Origin: Prorocentrum cordatum
Taxonomy: Eukaryota; Sar; Dinophyceae; Prorocentrales; Prorocentraceae
Reading direction: 5' to 3'
Assembly (NCBI GenBank): GCA_963575745.1
Contig: CAUYUJ010016300.1
Location: 78,813 to 142,812 of the forward strand
Length of the DNA stretch: 64,000 nucleotides
The translations under genes and the position numbers were made by a program. Under the pieces are notes generated by a model. It saw only the letters and a program-made list of their open reading frames with translations, was not told the origin of the DNA and did not search any database. Below, in pieces: positions 40,360 to 51,826 of this stretch. Within the stretch, counting starts at the first letter, position 1. Each line of letters begins with the position of its first letter.

Positions 40360-40930
40360 GTGGATGTTCGTTGGGGTCTCGTGGAAGCCTCTCGGGAGCC
40401 TCCTAGAGGCAGTTTTGAGGCCTCTGGGGATCGGTTTGGGGCCTCGTTTAGGCATCTGGGGGGGAGCCTCTTGAGGCCTCTTGGGGGGCCTCTTGGGGGC
40501 CTCCTCGGGGCTTCTTGGGGCCGGAGGCTCGGATTTTCGGTTCGCGTTCCCCTTCTTGGGCCCCTCTTGAGGCTGTCTGGGGGCCCTCGTGGGCCGTCTT
40601 GGGCGCCTCTTAGGCCGTCTTGGGCGCCCTGTGGGGCCGTCTTGGGGCCTTCTTGGAGGCTTCTTGGGCCGTCTTGAAGTGGTCTTGGAGGCTTCGAGGG
40701 ACGTCATGGAGCGGCGGAAGGCCGAAAAGGCGAGAATACCAAAATCCTCCACAGATTTTCTCAGAACATTTATGATTTGGCCTCTTGGAAGTGCTCTTGG
40801 AGGGCTCTTCAGCCGTCTTGGGGCTATTTTGGGCGTCTTGGAGCGATCTTTCAGAGACTCGGGGCCTTCTTGAACCGTCTTGGGTGCGTCTTGGGGCCCT
40901 CTTGGGTCGTCGGGGGACCCTTAATCCCCC
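40360..40930. repeat. CTTGGG short-period repeat array
   Basis: Repeats of GCCTCTTGGGG, GGCGCCTCTTAGG and GCCGTCTTGGG at a 10-11 bp period. Unique-looking islands lie near 40525-40550 and 40700-40780. Confidence 0.75.
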
Positions 40931-41249
40931 CAGGCCTGGGGGGGGGGTCAAATTCCCAGTTTTGGGGCCCCTGGGGGGTGGGGGAGAAAGAATTTTTGGA
41001 GGGGAATCTCACGCGCCCAGAGACCCACGAGGGGTCGGCGGATCTGCGAAAGCCTTGGAAGTGTGCTCACGCGCCCGCGACCGCCGCTAAACAGGTAGAC
41101 AAGATGTTCGCGCTCGCGGGCCAGGCGCTAAACGGTAGGTGATGTCGCATGCGAGGTAACCTCTTTTCTCTCCTCTCCACATCCTCCCAGCAGCTTGGCA
41201 GCGTGCAGCTAAACATCTGTTCAACTTTTGTGTTTAAACCAGCTGGAGG

Positions 41250-41368
41250 CGCAAAGTCCGGCCTCACTGAGAGGATCAGCGGGGATAAACATTGAGCAGT
41301 TGTTTGCATGGCTAATTTAACCTGTGTGTTCAGTCGGATCCGCAAAGGACGGCCTCACTGAGAGGATC
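41250..41368. repeat. 28-bp direct repeat pair
   Basis: CGCAAAGTCC then GGCCTCACTGAGAGGATC at 41250-41277, and CGCAAAGGAC with the same continuation at 41341-41368. They match at 26 of 28 positions and start 91 bp apart, in an AT-richer stretch with two GTTTAAAC words. Confidence 0.8.
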
Positions 41369-41517
41369 GACTGTTTAAACGCAGATTTTAAACAGTTGAA
41401 TTCGTTTCGCTTTTAACCCTTCGCTGTACGCTGCGCACTGGCGAAAGCGGTCTGGGTACATGCCCTAACGTCCTGCTCTTTCTCTTTCTCCTCTCGTTCC
41501 TCTTCGTCTCACTCCTC

Positions 41518-41639
41518 GACGACGACGACAACATCGACGGACGACGACGACGTCGACGACGACGACGACGACGACGGGCGACGGACGACGGACGACGGAC
41601 GACGGACGACGGACGAGGGACGAGGGACGACGGACGACG

Positions 41640-41701
<62 letters not shown>

Positions 41702-41766
41702 ACGACGGACGACGGACGACGGACGACGGACGACGGACGACGGACGACGGACGACGGCGGACGACG

Positions 41767-41804
<38 letters not shown>

Positions 41805-41805
41805 A
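41518..41805 (+). repeat. (GAC)n / (GGACGAC)n tract
   Basis: About 290 bp of GAC units mixed with 7-bp GGACGAC units. All frames are homopolymeric. Confidence 0.9.
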
Positions 41806-42179
41806 GTCCAGCGGCCTGGCGGTTTGATGGCGTCGCCGCGCCGGTCGGCCGAGCTGCACGCAGCGGCTCCGAGGGGCCCCGGGGGGCACAGAAGCTGCCT
41901 CCGGCCGCCCTCTCCCTCCTCGTCCTCGTCGTCGTCGTCGTCGTCGTCGTCCTCGTTCTCCTTGTCGTCCTCCTGGTTCTCCTCCCCGTCCTCCTCCTCG
42001 TCCTCCTCCTCCTCCTCTTCCTCCTCCTCCTCCTCCTCCTCCTCCTCCTCCTCCTGCGAGTTTTCTATCCGATTCGACGACGTACCACGAGAATGAGATG
42101 CACATATGGGGATCCAAAGAAATGGGGTTCTTGTTATTGGCGGACCGCGCCGGAGGAACAGAGAGAGAACATAACACCA

Positions 42180-44976
42180 CCTCACCTCCTCTCACTCAGA
42201 CCCACTCAGACTCAGTCATCACTCAGACTCCCTCATCACTCAGACTCAGTCAGTCACTCTGACTCACGCATCACTCAGACCCACTCATCACTCATACCCA
42301 CTCATCACTCAGACCCACTCATCACTCGGACTCAGTCATGACCCAGACTCATCACTCATCACTCAGACTCACTCATCACTCAGACTTTCTCATCACTCAG
42401 ACTCACTCATCACTCAGACTCACTCGTACTTGTACTCATACATTCACTACCTTCACTCAGGTCCACTCATCGGATGACTCACACACACTGATGTTGAGGG
42501 TGTGTCAGGCGATTCTATGGCTTCAGCACTCCTAAGGGGAGCGGCGGGGGGGTATTTCCCTCGGCCCCTTTGGCGGGATTTTTGTGGGGATGTCTTAGGC
42601 GGTTCGGCCATTCTCTCTTCTAACATGTTTCGCTTTCGGAGCAGTTTGCGAGGATGTCTCAGGCGATTCGCTGGTTTCAGCACTAAGGGGGGCGGCGGGG
42701 GGGTATTTCCTTCGGCCCCTTTTGCGGATTGTTCCCCATATCCTAAGTATGGGTTTTTTGTTATTGGCTGACCGCGCCGGAGGAAAGAGAACACACCACT
42801 CCTCTCACTCAGACCCATTCACTCATCACTCAGACTCACTCATCACTCAGACCCACTCATCACTCAGACTCACTCATCACTCAGACCCACTCATCACTCG
42901 GACTCAGTCATGACTCAGACTCATCACTCGTCACTCAGACTCACTCATCACTCAAACGCAGTCATCACTCAGACCCACTCATCACTCAGACTCACTCGTA
43001 CTTGTATTCATACATTCACTACACTCACTCAGGTCCACTCATCGGATGACACACACACACACACTGATGTTGAGGATGTCTCAGGCGATTCTGTGGCTTC
43101 AGCACTCCTAGGGCGGGATTTTTGCGGGGATGTCTTGGGCGGTTTGGCCATTTTCTCTTCCAACATGTTTCGCTTTCGAAGCAGATTTGCGAGGATGTCT
43201 CAGGCGATTCGCTGGTTTCAGCACTCTACGGGGAGCGGCGGGGGGGTATTTCACTCGGCCCCTTTTGCGGGATTTTGTGGATGTCTCAGGCGGTTTGGCC
43301 ATTTTCTCTTCCAACACGTTTCGCTCCCGGAGCAGATGTGGAGGACGTTCGCGCCCAGTTTGCGGGGATGTCTCAGGCGGTTTGGCCGTTATGATGCTGG
43401 GCATATGTCGTTTTCGGAGCAATTTTGGGAGGATGTGTCAGGCGATTTGCTGGTTTCAGCACTCCCAAGGAGGAGGAGGAGGAGGAGGAGGAGGAGGAGG
43501 AGGTGGAGGAGGAGGAGGAGGAGGAGGAAGAGGAGGAGGAGGAGGAGGAGGAGGAGGAGGAGAAGGAGGAAACGAGGAGGAGGAGGAAGAGGACGAGGAG
43601 GAGGAGGAGGAGGAGATGGAGGACATGATGAACACGGTAGGAGCAGAAGCAGGAAGGGGATGATGCTGATGATGATGATGATGAGGAGGAGGAAGAGGAC
43701 GAGGAGGAGGAGGAGGAGGAGGAGGACGTGGGCAACTCGAGTAACCAGGGCCAGACGATCGAGGTTCGATGTTCCAAAGCTTTAGGTTTTACTCAAACGC
43801 TTCCGCCTCACTCTCCTTCGCCCTCCTCTCCTTCACTCTTCTGCATTCATACTCACTCATACTCAGACTCAGTCACACGCAGGCTCACTCGCACTTAGAC
43901 TTGCTCATACCCATACTTAAACTTACTCACACTCAGACTCACGCTCAGAACCACTCATACTCAGACTCGCTCCTGCTCAGACTCATCATCTTTCGGTCCG
44001 CTCAAACGCAGACCGGCTCACACTCAGACTGCCTCACATCCATACCCAATCACACTCGGCTCACTCGCACTCAGATTCATTAGCACACACAGTTTTTCTC
44101 ACACTCAGACCCACTCAAGCCCAGACTCACTCATGCTCAGACTCATCATGCTACGACCCGCTCAATCACAGACTGGCTCACACTCAGTTTCGTCCATACT
44201 CATACCCACTCGCACACAGACGCACTCGCGCTCATATTATTTACTCACACGCATACCCACTCAAACCCAGGTTCAATCGCACCCAGATTAACTCACACTC
44301 AGAACCAGTCGCTCTCAGATTTGCTATTGGTCGCACTCGTGCTTGCAGACTGTGGGGACGTCTCGAGCGAGCGGTTCGCCCTCGCACACAGGCGCTCATT
44401 GACAGATATCAAAAGAAAGACGTGCCAAGAGAATGGGATACACATATGGGGAGCCCCGCGTCGAGTAATTGTGGGGATGTCTCAGACGGGTTTGCCTTTT
44501 TCTCCTCCAACACGTTTCGCTTTCGGAGCAGATTTGGAGGATGTCTCAGGCGATTCGCTGGTTTCAACACTCCTAAGGGTAGCGGCGGGGGGGTATTTCA
44601 CTCGGCCCCTTTCGCGGGATTGTGTGGGGATGTCTCAGGCGGCTTGGCCATTTTCTCTTCCAACATGTTTCGCTTCCGGAGCAGATTTGGAGGATGTCTC
44701 AGGCGATTCGCTGGCTTCAGCACTCTAAGGGGAGCGACGGGGGGGTATTTCATTCGGCCCTTTTTGCGGGATGTTGTAGGGATGTCCCAGGCGGTTTGGC
44801 CATTTTCTCTTCCAACATGTTTCGCTTTCGGAGCAGATTTGGAGGATGTCTCAGGCGATTCGCTGGCTTCAGCACTCTAAGGGGAGCGGCGGGGAGGTAT
44901 TTCATTCGGCCCCTTTCGCGGGATTGTGTGGGGATGTCTCAGGCGGTTTGGCCATTTTCTCTTCCAACATGTTTCG

Positions 44977-45016
<40 letters not shown>

Positions 45017-45194
45017 TTTTTTCGTTTTTTTTTTTTTTTGTTACTTTTTTTTTTTTTTTTTTTCTTTTTTTTTTTTTTGTTTTTTTTTTTTTTTCTGTTT
45101 TTTGTTTTTTTTTTCTTGTTTTTTTTTTTCATTTTTTTTTGTTTTATTTTTTTATTTTTTTTTTTTTTTCGTTTTTTTTTTTGTTTTTTCTTCT

Positions 45195-45230
<36 letters not shown>

Positions 45231-45545
45231 CGGAGCAGATTTGGACGACGTTCGCGCCCAGTTTGCGGGGATGTCCCAGGCGGTTTGGCCGGTATGATGC
45301 TGGGCATCTGTCGTTTTCGGAGCAATTGTGGGAGGATGTCTCAGGCGATTTGCTGGTTTCAGCACTCCCAAGGAGGAGGAGGAGAAGGAGGAGGAGGAGG
45401 AGGAGGAGGAGGAAGAGGAGGAGGAGGAGGAGGAGGAGGAGGAGGAAGATAAGGAGGAAGCGATGAGGAGGAGGACGAGGACGATGACGAGGAGGAGGAG
45501 GAGAAGGAGGACAGCATGAACACGGTAGGAGCAGAAGCAGGAAGG

Positions 45546-45620
<75 letters not shown>

Positions 45621-47750
45621 GGAGGAGGAGGAGGAGGAGGGGAGGAGGAGGAGGAGGACGTGGGCAACTCGAGTAGCCAGGGCCAGACGATCGAGGTTCG
45701 ATGTTCCAAAGCTTTAGGTTTTACTCAAACGCGTCCGCTTCACTCTCCTTCGCCCTCCGCTCTCCTTCACTCTTCTGCATTCGTACTCACTCATACTCAG
45801 ACTCAGTTACACGCAGGCTCACTCGCACTTAGACTCGCTCATACCCGTACTTAAACTTACTCACACTCAGACCCACGCTCAGAACCACTCATACTCAGAC
45901 TCGCTCCTGCTCAGACTCATCATCCTTCGGTCCGCTCAAACGCAGACCGACTCACATTCAGACTGCCTCACATCCATACCCAATCACACTCGGCTCACCC
46001 GCACCCAGAGTCATTAACACACACACACAGTTTTTCTCACACTCAGACCCACTCAAGCCCAGACTCACTCATGCTCAGATTCATCATGCTACGATCCGCT
46101 CAATCACAGACTGGTTCACACTCAGATTCGTCCATACTCAGACCCACTCGCACACAGACGCACTCGCGCTCATATTTGCTCACACGCATACCCACTCAAA
46201 CCCAGGCTCAATCGCACCCAGATTAACTCACACTCAGAATCAGTCGCTCTCAGGTTTGCTACTCAGCACTCCTGAGGGTAGCGGCGGGGGGTATTCCACT
46301 CGGCCCCGTTCGCGGGATTTTGTGGGGATGTCTCATGCGGTTTGGCCCGTTTCTCTTCCGACATGGTTCGCTGTCGGAGCAGATTTGGAGGGTGTCTCAG
46401 GCGATTCGCTGGTTTCAACACTATAAGGGGAGCGGCGGGGTGGGTATTTCATTCGGTCCCTTTCGCTGGATTTAATAGGGATGTCTAAGGCGGTTTGTCC
46501 CTTTTCTCTTCCAACATGTTTCGCTTCTGGAACAGATTTGGAGGATGTCTCAGGCGATTCGCTGGTTTCAGCACTCTAAGGGGGGCGGCGGGTGGGTATT
46601 TCATTCGGCCCTTTTTGCGGGATGTTGTGGGGATGTCTCAGGCGGTTTGGCCATTTTCTCTTCCAACAGGTTTCGTTGTCGGAGCAGATTTGGACGACGT
46701 TCGCGCCCAGTTTGCGGGGATGTCTCAGGCGGTTTGGCCGTTATGATGCTGGGCATTTGTCGTTGTCGGAGCAATTGTGGGAGGATGTCTCAGGCGGTTT
46801 GCTGGCTTCAGCACCCCCAAGGAGGAGGAGGCGGAGGAGGAGGAGGAGGAGGAGGAGGAAGATAAGGAGGAAGCGATGAGGAGGAGGACGAGGACGATGA
46901 CGAGGAGGAGGAGGAGAAGGAGGACAGCATGAACACGGTAGGGGCAGAAGCAGGAAGGGGATGATGATGATGACGATGATGAGGAGGAGGAGGAGGAGGA
47001 GGAGGAGGAGGACGTGGGCAACTCGAGTAGCCAATGCCAGACGATCGAGGTTCGATGTTCCAAAGCTTTAGGTTTTACTCAAACGCTTCCGCCTCACTCT
47101 CCTTCGCCCTCCGCTCTCCTTCACTCTTCTGCATTCATACTCATTCATACTCAGACTCAGTCACACGCAGGCCCACTCGCACTTAGACTCGCTCGTACCC
47201 ATATTCAAACTTACTCACACTCAGACTCACGCTCAGAACCACTCATACTCAGACTCGCCCCTGCTCAGACTCATCATCCTTCGGTCCGCTCAAACGCAGA
47301 CCGGTTCACATTCAGACTGCCTCACATCCATACCCAATCACACTCGGCTCACTCGCACTCCGATTCATTAGCACACAGTTTTTCTCACACTCAGACCCAC
47401 TCGAGCCCAGACTCACTCATGCTCAGACTCATCATGCTACGACCCGCTCAATCACAGACTGGTTCACATTCGGATTCGTCCATACCCAGACCCACTCGCA
47501 CACATATTTACTCGCGCTCATATTTGCTCACACGCATACCCTCTCAAACCCAGGCTCAATCGCACCCAGATTAACTCACACTCAGAATCAGTCGCCCTCA
47601 GATTTGCTATTGGTCGCACTCATGCTTGCAGACTGTGAGGATGTCTCGAGCGAGCGGTTCGCCTTCGCACACAGGCGCTTGCCGACCGATATCAAGAGAA
47701 AGACGTACCAAGAGAATGAGATGCACATATGGGGAGCCCCGCGTCGAGTA
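42180..47750 (+). repeat. Higher-order satellite domain
   Basis: Three components alternate. (1) ACTCATCACTCAGACTC-type minisatellites at about 42180-42470, 42800-43040, 43850-44320, 45790-46260 and 47130-47620. (2) A roughly 152-bp unit containing GGATGTCTCAGGCGATTCGC, GGGGGTATTTCACTCGGCCC and TCTTCCAACATGTTTCGC; starts at 44539, 44692 and 44844 show the period. (3) GGA/GAT tracts ending in GACGTGGGCAACTCGAGTA, GATCGAGGTTCGATGTTCC and AAAGCTTTAGGTTTTACTC. The larger repeat, marked by GGCAACTCGAGTA near 43731, 45662 and 47018, is present three times. Reading frames in it are not genes. Confidence 0.85.
44978..45230 (+). repeat. 253-bp T-rich tract inside a satellite unit
   Basis: In sister units the sequence reads ...ATGTTTCGC-TTT-CGGAGCAG; here the TTT is replaced by 253 bases of almost pure T with scattered C, G and A. 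Both flanks are intact satellite sequence. It could be homopolymer expansion or an assembly artefact. Confidence 0.85.
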
Positions 47751-48238
47751 ATCCTCCTCCTCCTCATCATCATCCTCCTCCCCCTCATCCTGCCCCCCCC
47801 TCCTCCTCCTCCTGGTCCCCCTCTTCCTCCCCGTCCGTCGGAGGATGAAGGAAAGAGGAAGAGAGAAGACTTGCCGTCCTCCTGCCTCCCCTGCCTCCTC
47901 CTCCTAATCCTGCTCCTCCTCCTCATATCTCCGCCTCCTCCTCCTCCTCCTCCTCCTCCTCCTGGTCCTCCTCCTCCTCCTCCTCCTGGTCCTCTTCCTC
48001 CTCCTCCTCCTCCTCCTGCTCCACCTCTTCCTCCGCCTACACCTCCCCTCAGCCACCTGGCTCCGCCTCCTCCTCCTCCTCCTCCTCCTCCTCCTCCTCC
48101 TCATCCGTCGGAGGATGAAGGAAAGAGGAAGAGAGAAGACTTGCCGTCCTCCTGCCTCCCCTGCCTCCTCCTCCTCCTCTTCATCCTCATCCTCCTCCTC
48201 CTCCTCCCTTCTCCTCCTCCTCCTCCTCCTCCTAGTCT
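47750..48238 (+). repeat. (CCT)n tract with a 270-bp direct repeat
   Basis: A block of about 70 bp starting CCGTCGGAGGATGAAGG occurs at 47835 and again at 48105, identical by eye, inside CCT repeats. The tract ends just before the SL relics. Confidence 0.85.
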
Positions 48239-48275
48239 TCCGTAGCGATGTTGGCTCAAGCCATTTTGGCTCAAG
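48239..48275 (+). other. Tandem spliced-leader relics
   Basis: Outer relic 48239-48260: TCCGTAG, then GCTCAAG at the end, with two mismatches to the SL. It is followed without a gap by a second, 5'-truncated copy, CCATTTTGGCTCAAG (48261-48275), which lacks the first seven bases. This is the known signature of two rounds of trans-splicing and retroposition, with the AG in TCCGTAG reused as acceptor. Confidence 0.9.
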
Positions 48276-48378
48276 GAGATTTCGGCCACTTGCCCTGGCT
48301 GTACCATTTATTGTGCTAGCTTGAGAGCCGCCCATCGGCGGTTAACGAGGGTAAAATCACTTCCAAAGGCTACGTCCC

Positions 48379-48900
48379 ATGGCCCCCAGCAAGGATGCGC
48401 TTCCGCGCTGGACCTGTCAGAGTTGCGGCTGCAAGCGTAACCTGGGGCGCTGGCGTCATTGCAAGCATTATCACGGCCCTCCACGATGTCTCGCCCGTTG
48501 AAGGTGGCCAGGCTCCCCGTGGGCAATGGGCTTGGGGCGCTCCAGGATCGTTCTCGGACCACCACCGCCACTGGAGCCAGCAGACGGAACGCGGCGGGAA
48601 CGGCCACGACTGGAGCGGCGGCTGGGGGGGAGCTGGGTGGAAAGGCTACGTGCCCCCCCGCCACTGCCGCCGTCCGGTGGCCCTCCTGGTGCTGTGCCCC
48701 CTCCTCCTGGCGGTGCGCTGCCAGTCCGTCCAGGGCCGCAGTTCATGTCCACCAACGCCCCGACGGTGCTGCCCAAGCTCGCCGCCAATGTGTCCCTCGG
48801 CGACATCCAGCAGACCATCGAGGTACTCAACAAGATCGGCGACGTCGTCGGGGCCAAGGGTTACCAGAGGGTGCTGGAGCAAAGGAAGGCTCAGGCGGCC
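48379..48900 (+). pseudogene. LINE ORF1 5' part, SL-tagged, cut by assembly gap
   Basis: The ATG at 48379 opens a frame with a zinc-ribbon-like start (RWTCQSCGCKRNLGRWRHCK: C13, C16, C28), as in the two other ORF1 proteins of this window. An in-frame TGA at 48499-48501 interrupts it. The same frame then continues through a Pro-rich linker to helices (VLPKLAANVSLGDIQQTIEV, LNKIGDVVGAKGYQRVLEQR) until the N gap. It is probably a third LINE family; its ORF2 is missing here, in or beyond the gap. Confidence 0.6.
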
Positions 48901-49000
48901 NNNNNNNNNNNNNNNNNNNNNNNNNNNNNNNNNNNNNNNNNNNNNNNNNNNNNNNNNNNNNNNNNNNNNNNNNNNNNNNNNNNNNNNNNNNNNNNNNNNN
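48901..49000. other. Assembly gap (100 N)
   Basis: Exactly 100 N, so its true size is unknown. The right side begins mid-repeat of a duplicated block. Confidence 0.95.
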
Positions 49001-50052
49001 GCGGCATGCGAACGCAACCAGTGGAGCCTTGGGCGGAGCTCCCGATGGGGCCACGAAGCGTGTGAGGGGTGGGCCATAGTGGACAGGAGACAACACGTGA
49101 ACGCAGCCACTGAGGCCTTGGGTGGAGCTCCCTATGGGGCCACGAAGCGTGTGAGGGGCGTGCCAAAGTGCTCAGATGGCGGCATGTGAACGCAGCCGCT
49201 GGGCCTTGGGTGCAGTCCCCTGTGGGGCCATGAGGCGTGCGAAAGGTGTGCCAAAGTGCGCAGGTGGCGGCATGTGAACGCAGCCGCTGAGGCCTTGGGT
49301 GGGGCTCCCTATGAGGCCGCGGAACGTGTGAAGGGTGTACCAAAGTGCTCAGGTGGCCGCGTGTGAGCGCAACCGCTGGGACCACGAAGCATGTCAGGGG
49401 TGTGCCAAAATGATCAGGTGGCGGCATGTGAGCGCAGTCACTGACGCCTTGGGTGGAGCTTCTCATGCGGCAGCGAAGAATGTGAGGGCTGTGCCAACGT
49501 ACGGGGGGGGTCGGGAGAAGAAAGGAGGAGAAGGAGGAGGAGGATGAGGAGAAGGAGAAGGAGGAGGAGGAGGATGGGAGGAGGAGGAGGAGGAGGAGGA
49601 CGAAGAGGAGGAGGATGAGTCATTGGCAGATTGCTTGTCGACACGGTCTGCTGTGCCAAACGTCAAGAGATAGGACAGGACGAGGAGGAGGAGGCGGAGG
49701 AGGAGGAGGAGGTAGGATGAGGAGGAGGAGGAAGAGGAGGAGGAGTAGGAGGAGGAGGAGGAGGAGGAGGAGGGAGGAGGAGGAGGAGGAGAAGGATCAG
49801 GATTAGGATTCGGATGAGGATGAGGGGGGGGAGGATGAGGAGGAGACGGAGCAACGAGCAATGAGCAAGGCGCGGGGAGTTCAAATTCGTTACCCAAAAC
49901 TCCATAGTATGAAGTTACTCAGAACTTCATAGTATGAAGTCTATCCCATGAAACTAACAACGAAGTCTGCACGACCGAGCTTCTTGAAGTTGATCCACCT
50001 ATTTAAGTGGACGACGGCCCCTCTCTGGCAGAGCCAGCACTGCCCCCGAACG
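49001..50052. repeat. Duplicated block, copy 1: ~85-bp repeats, GGA tract, palindrome
   Basis: Six or seven units of about 75-90 bp (core GGCGGCATGTGAACGCAGCC, then GGAGCTCCCTATGGGGCCAC, then GTGTGCCAAAGTGC), a GGA tract (about 49510-49795), and a 200-bp end piece with ATGAGCAAGGCGCGGGGAG and the palindrome ACTTCATA-G-TATGAAGT. The whole block is repeated at 50053-51484. Confidence 0.85.
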
Positions 50053-51484
50053 GCGGCATGCGAACGCAACCAGTGGAGCCTTGGGCGGAGCTCCCGATGG
50101 GGCCACGAAGCGTGTGAGGGGTGGGCCGTAGTGGACAGGAGACGACACGTGAACGCAGCCACTGAGGCCTTGGGTGGAGCTCCCTATGGGGCCACGAAGC
50201 GTGTGAGGGGCGTGCCAAAGTGCTCAGATGGCGGCATGTGAACGCAGCCGCTGGGCCTTGGGTGCAGTCCCCTGTGGGGCCATGAGGCGTGCGAAAGGTG
50301 TGCCAAAGTGCGCAGGTGGCGGCATGTGAACGCAGCCGCTGGGGCCGTGGGTGGGGTTCCCTATGAGGTCGCGGAACGTGTGAGGGGTGTACCAAAGTGC
50401 TCAGGTGGCCGCGTGTGAGCGCAACCGCTGAGACCACGAAGCATGTGAGGGGTGTGCCAAAATGATCAGGTGGCGGCATGTGGGCGCAGTCACTGACGCC
50501 TTGGGTGGAGCTTCTCATGCGGCAGCGAAGAATGTGAGGGCTGTGCCAACGTACGGGGGGGGTCGGGAGAAGAAAGGAGGAGAAGGAGGAGGAGGATGAG
50601 GAGAAGGGACGGAGATGGAGTAGGAGTGGAGGGGAGGCAAGGAGGGGGGAGGGGGCGGAGGGGGAGGAGGAGGAGGAGCAGGAAGGAGGAGGAGGAGGAG
50701 GAGGGAGGAGGGGGAGGTGGTTGGAAGAGGAGGGGGTGGAGGGAGGAGAGGAGGAGGAGTAGGATGGAGGAAAAGAGGAACGTGCGAGAGGGGAGAGGGG
50801 GAGGAGGAGAAGGTGGAGGCAAGAGAAGGAGGAGGAGGGGGGGAGAAGGATCAGGATGATGATGGGGGAGGAGCAGGTGGATTGAGAATTGAGGAAGAAG
50901 GAAGAGGATGAGGATGTGGAGAAGGAGAAGGAGGGGGAGGAGGAAGGGAGGAGGAGGAGGGAGGAGGAGGTGGACGAAGTGGAGGGGGAGAAGGAGGATG
51001 GGACGAGTGGAGGAGGGAGATGAGGAAGGAGGAGGCGGAGGAGGAGGAGAAGGAATATGAGCAGGACGAGGAGGAGGTGGCGGGGGAGGAGGAGGAGGAA
51101 GAGGAGGAGGTGGAGGGAGGAGGAGTGGAGGAGGAGGAAAGAGGAGGAGGAGGAGGAGGTGGAGGAGGAGGGAGGAGGAGGAGGAGGAGGAGGAGGAGGA
51201 GGAGGAGGAGGAGAAGGATCAAGATTAGGATTAGGATGAGGATAAAGGGGGGGGGGGGGAGGATGAGGAGGAGAAGGAGCAATGAGCAATGAGCAAGGCG
51301 CGGGGAGTTCAAATTCTTTACTCAAAACTCCATAGTATGAAGTTACTCAAAACTTCATAGTATGAAGTTCATACCATGAAACTAACAACGAAGTCTGCAC
51401 GACCGAGCTTCTTGAAGTTGATCCACCTATTTAAGTGGACGAGGGCCCCTCTCTGGCAGAGCCAGCACTGCCCCCGAACGGCGG
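50053..51484. repeat. Duplicated block, copy 2
   Basis: Nearly identical to copy 1 across the 85-bp units and the 200-bp end piece, but its GGA tract is longer (about 50570-51280). The junction with copy 1 falls in CCCCGAACGGCGGC. Confidence 0.85.
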
Positions 51485-51826
51485 CGAACCCCAGACACTG
51501 CGCATGTGCACGAAGGGAGCCACCTAGGGAACCGACTCGCGGCAGAGTCCGCCGTGTTCAGATTCATTACCCGCCCTCCTTCGTGGAGCCTGCTTAGGAG
51601 TCACGACTGGGAGAACCAGGGGGAGGTCTGGATTCGAATCAGTATCAAAGCTAGAGGGCCGACGAGGGTCAGCCCGAAAAGGGTCAGGGAAGCCTCGGGC
51701 CACTAAACTCGCAAGACGCTCACTACCTGCAAAAGCTTCCTCATTCACGTGTCTTTTTTTTCTCGCCGTGGCTCGGACGGCCGCGCTGTTTGGCCGAGCC
51801 CGAGGGTTGGCTCGAGCTCCCAAGCA
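51485..51826. other. Spacer without recognised gene
   Basis: Mixed-composition DNA to the right of the duplicated block. No motif was recognised. Confidence 0.4.

Noticed and set aside
42338-45466. Open frames in the satellite domain with Phe-rich or Ser/His-rich products
   Set aside because: They repeat with the DNA units, shift frame between copies, and the Phe run is just the T tract.
48239-51484. CRISPR array from regular repeats
   Set aside because: Units are adjacent, with no spacers of uniform length, and the genome is eukaryotic.
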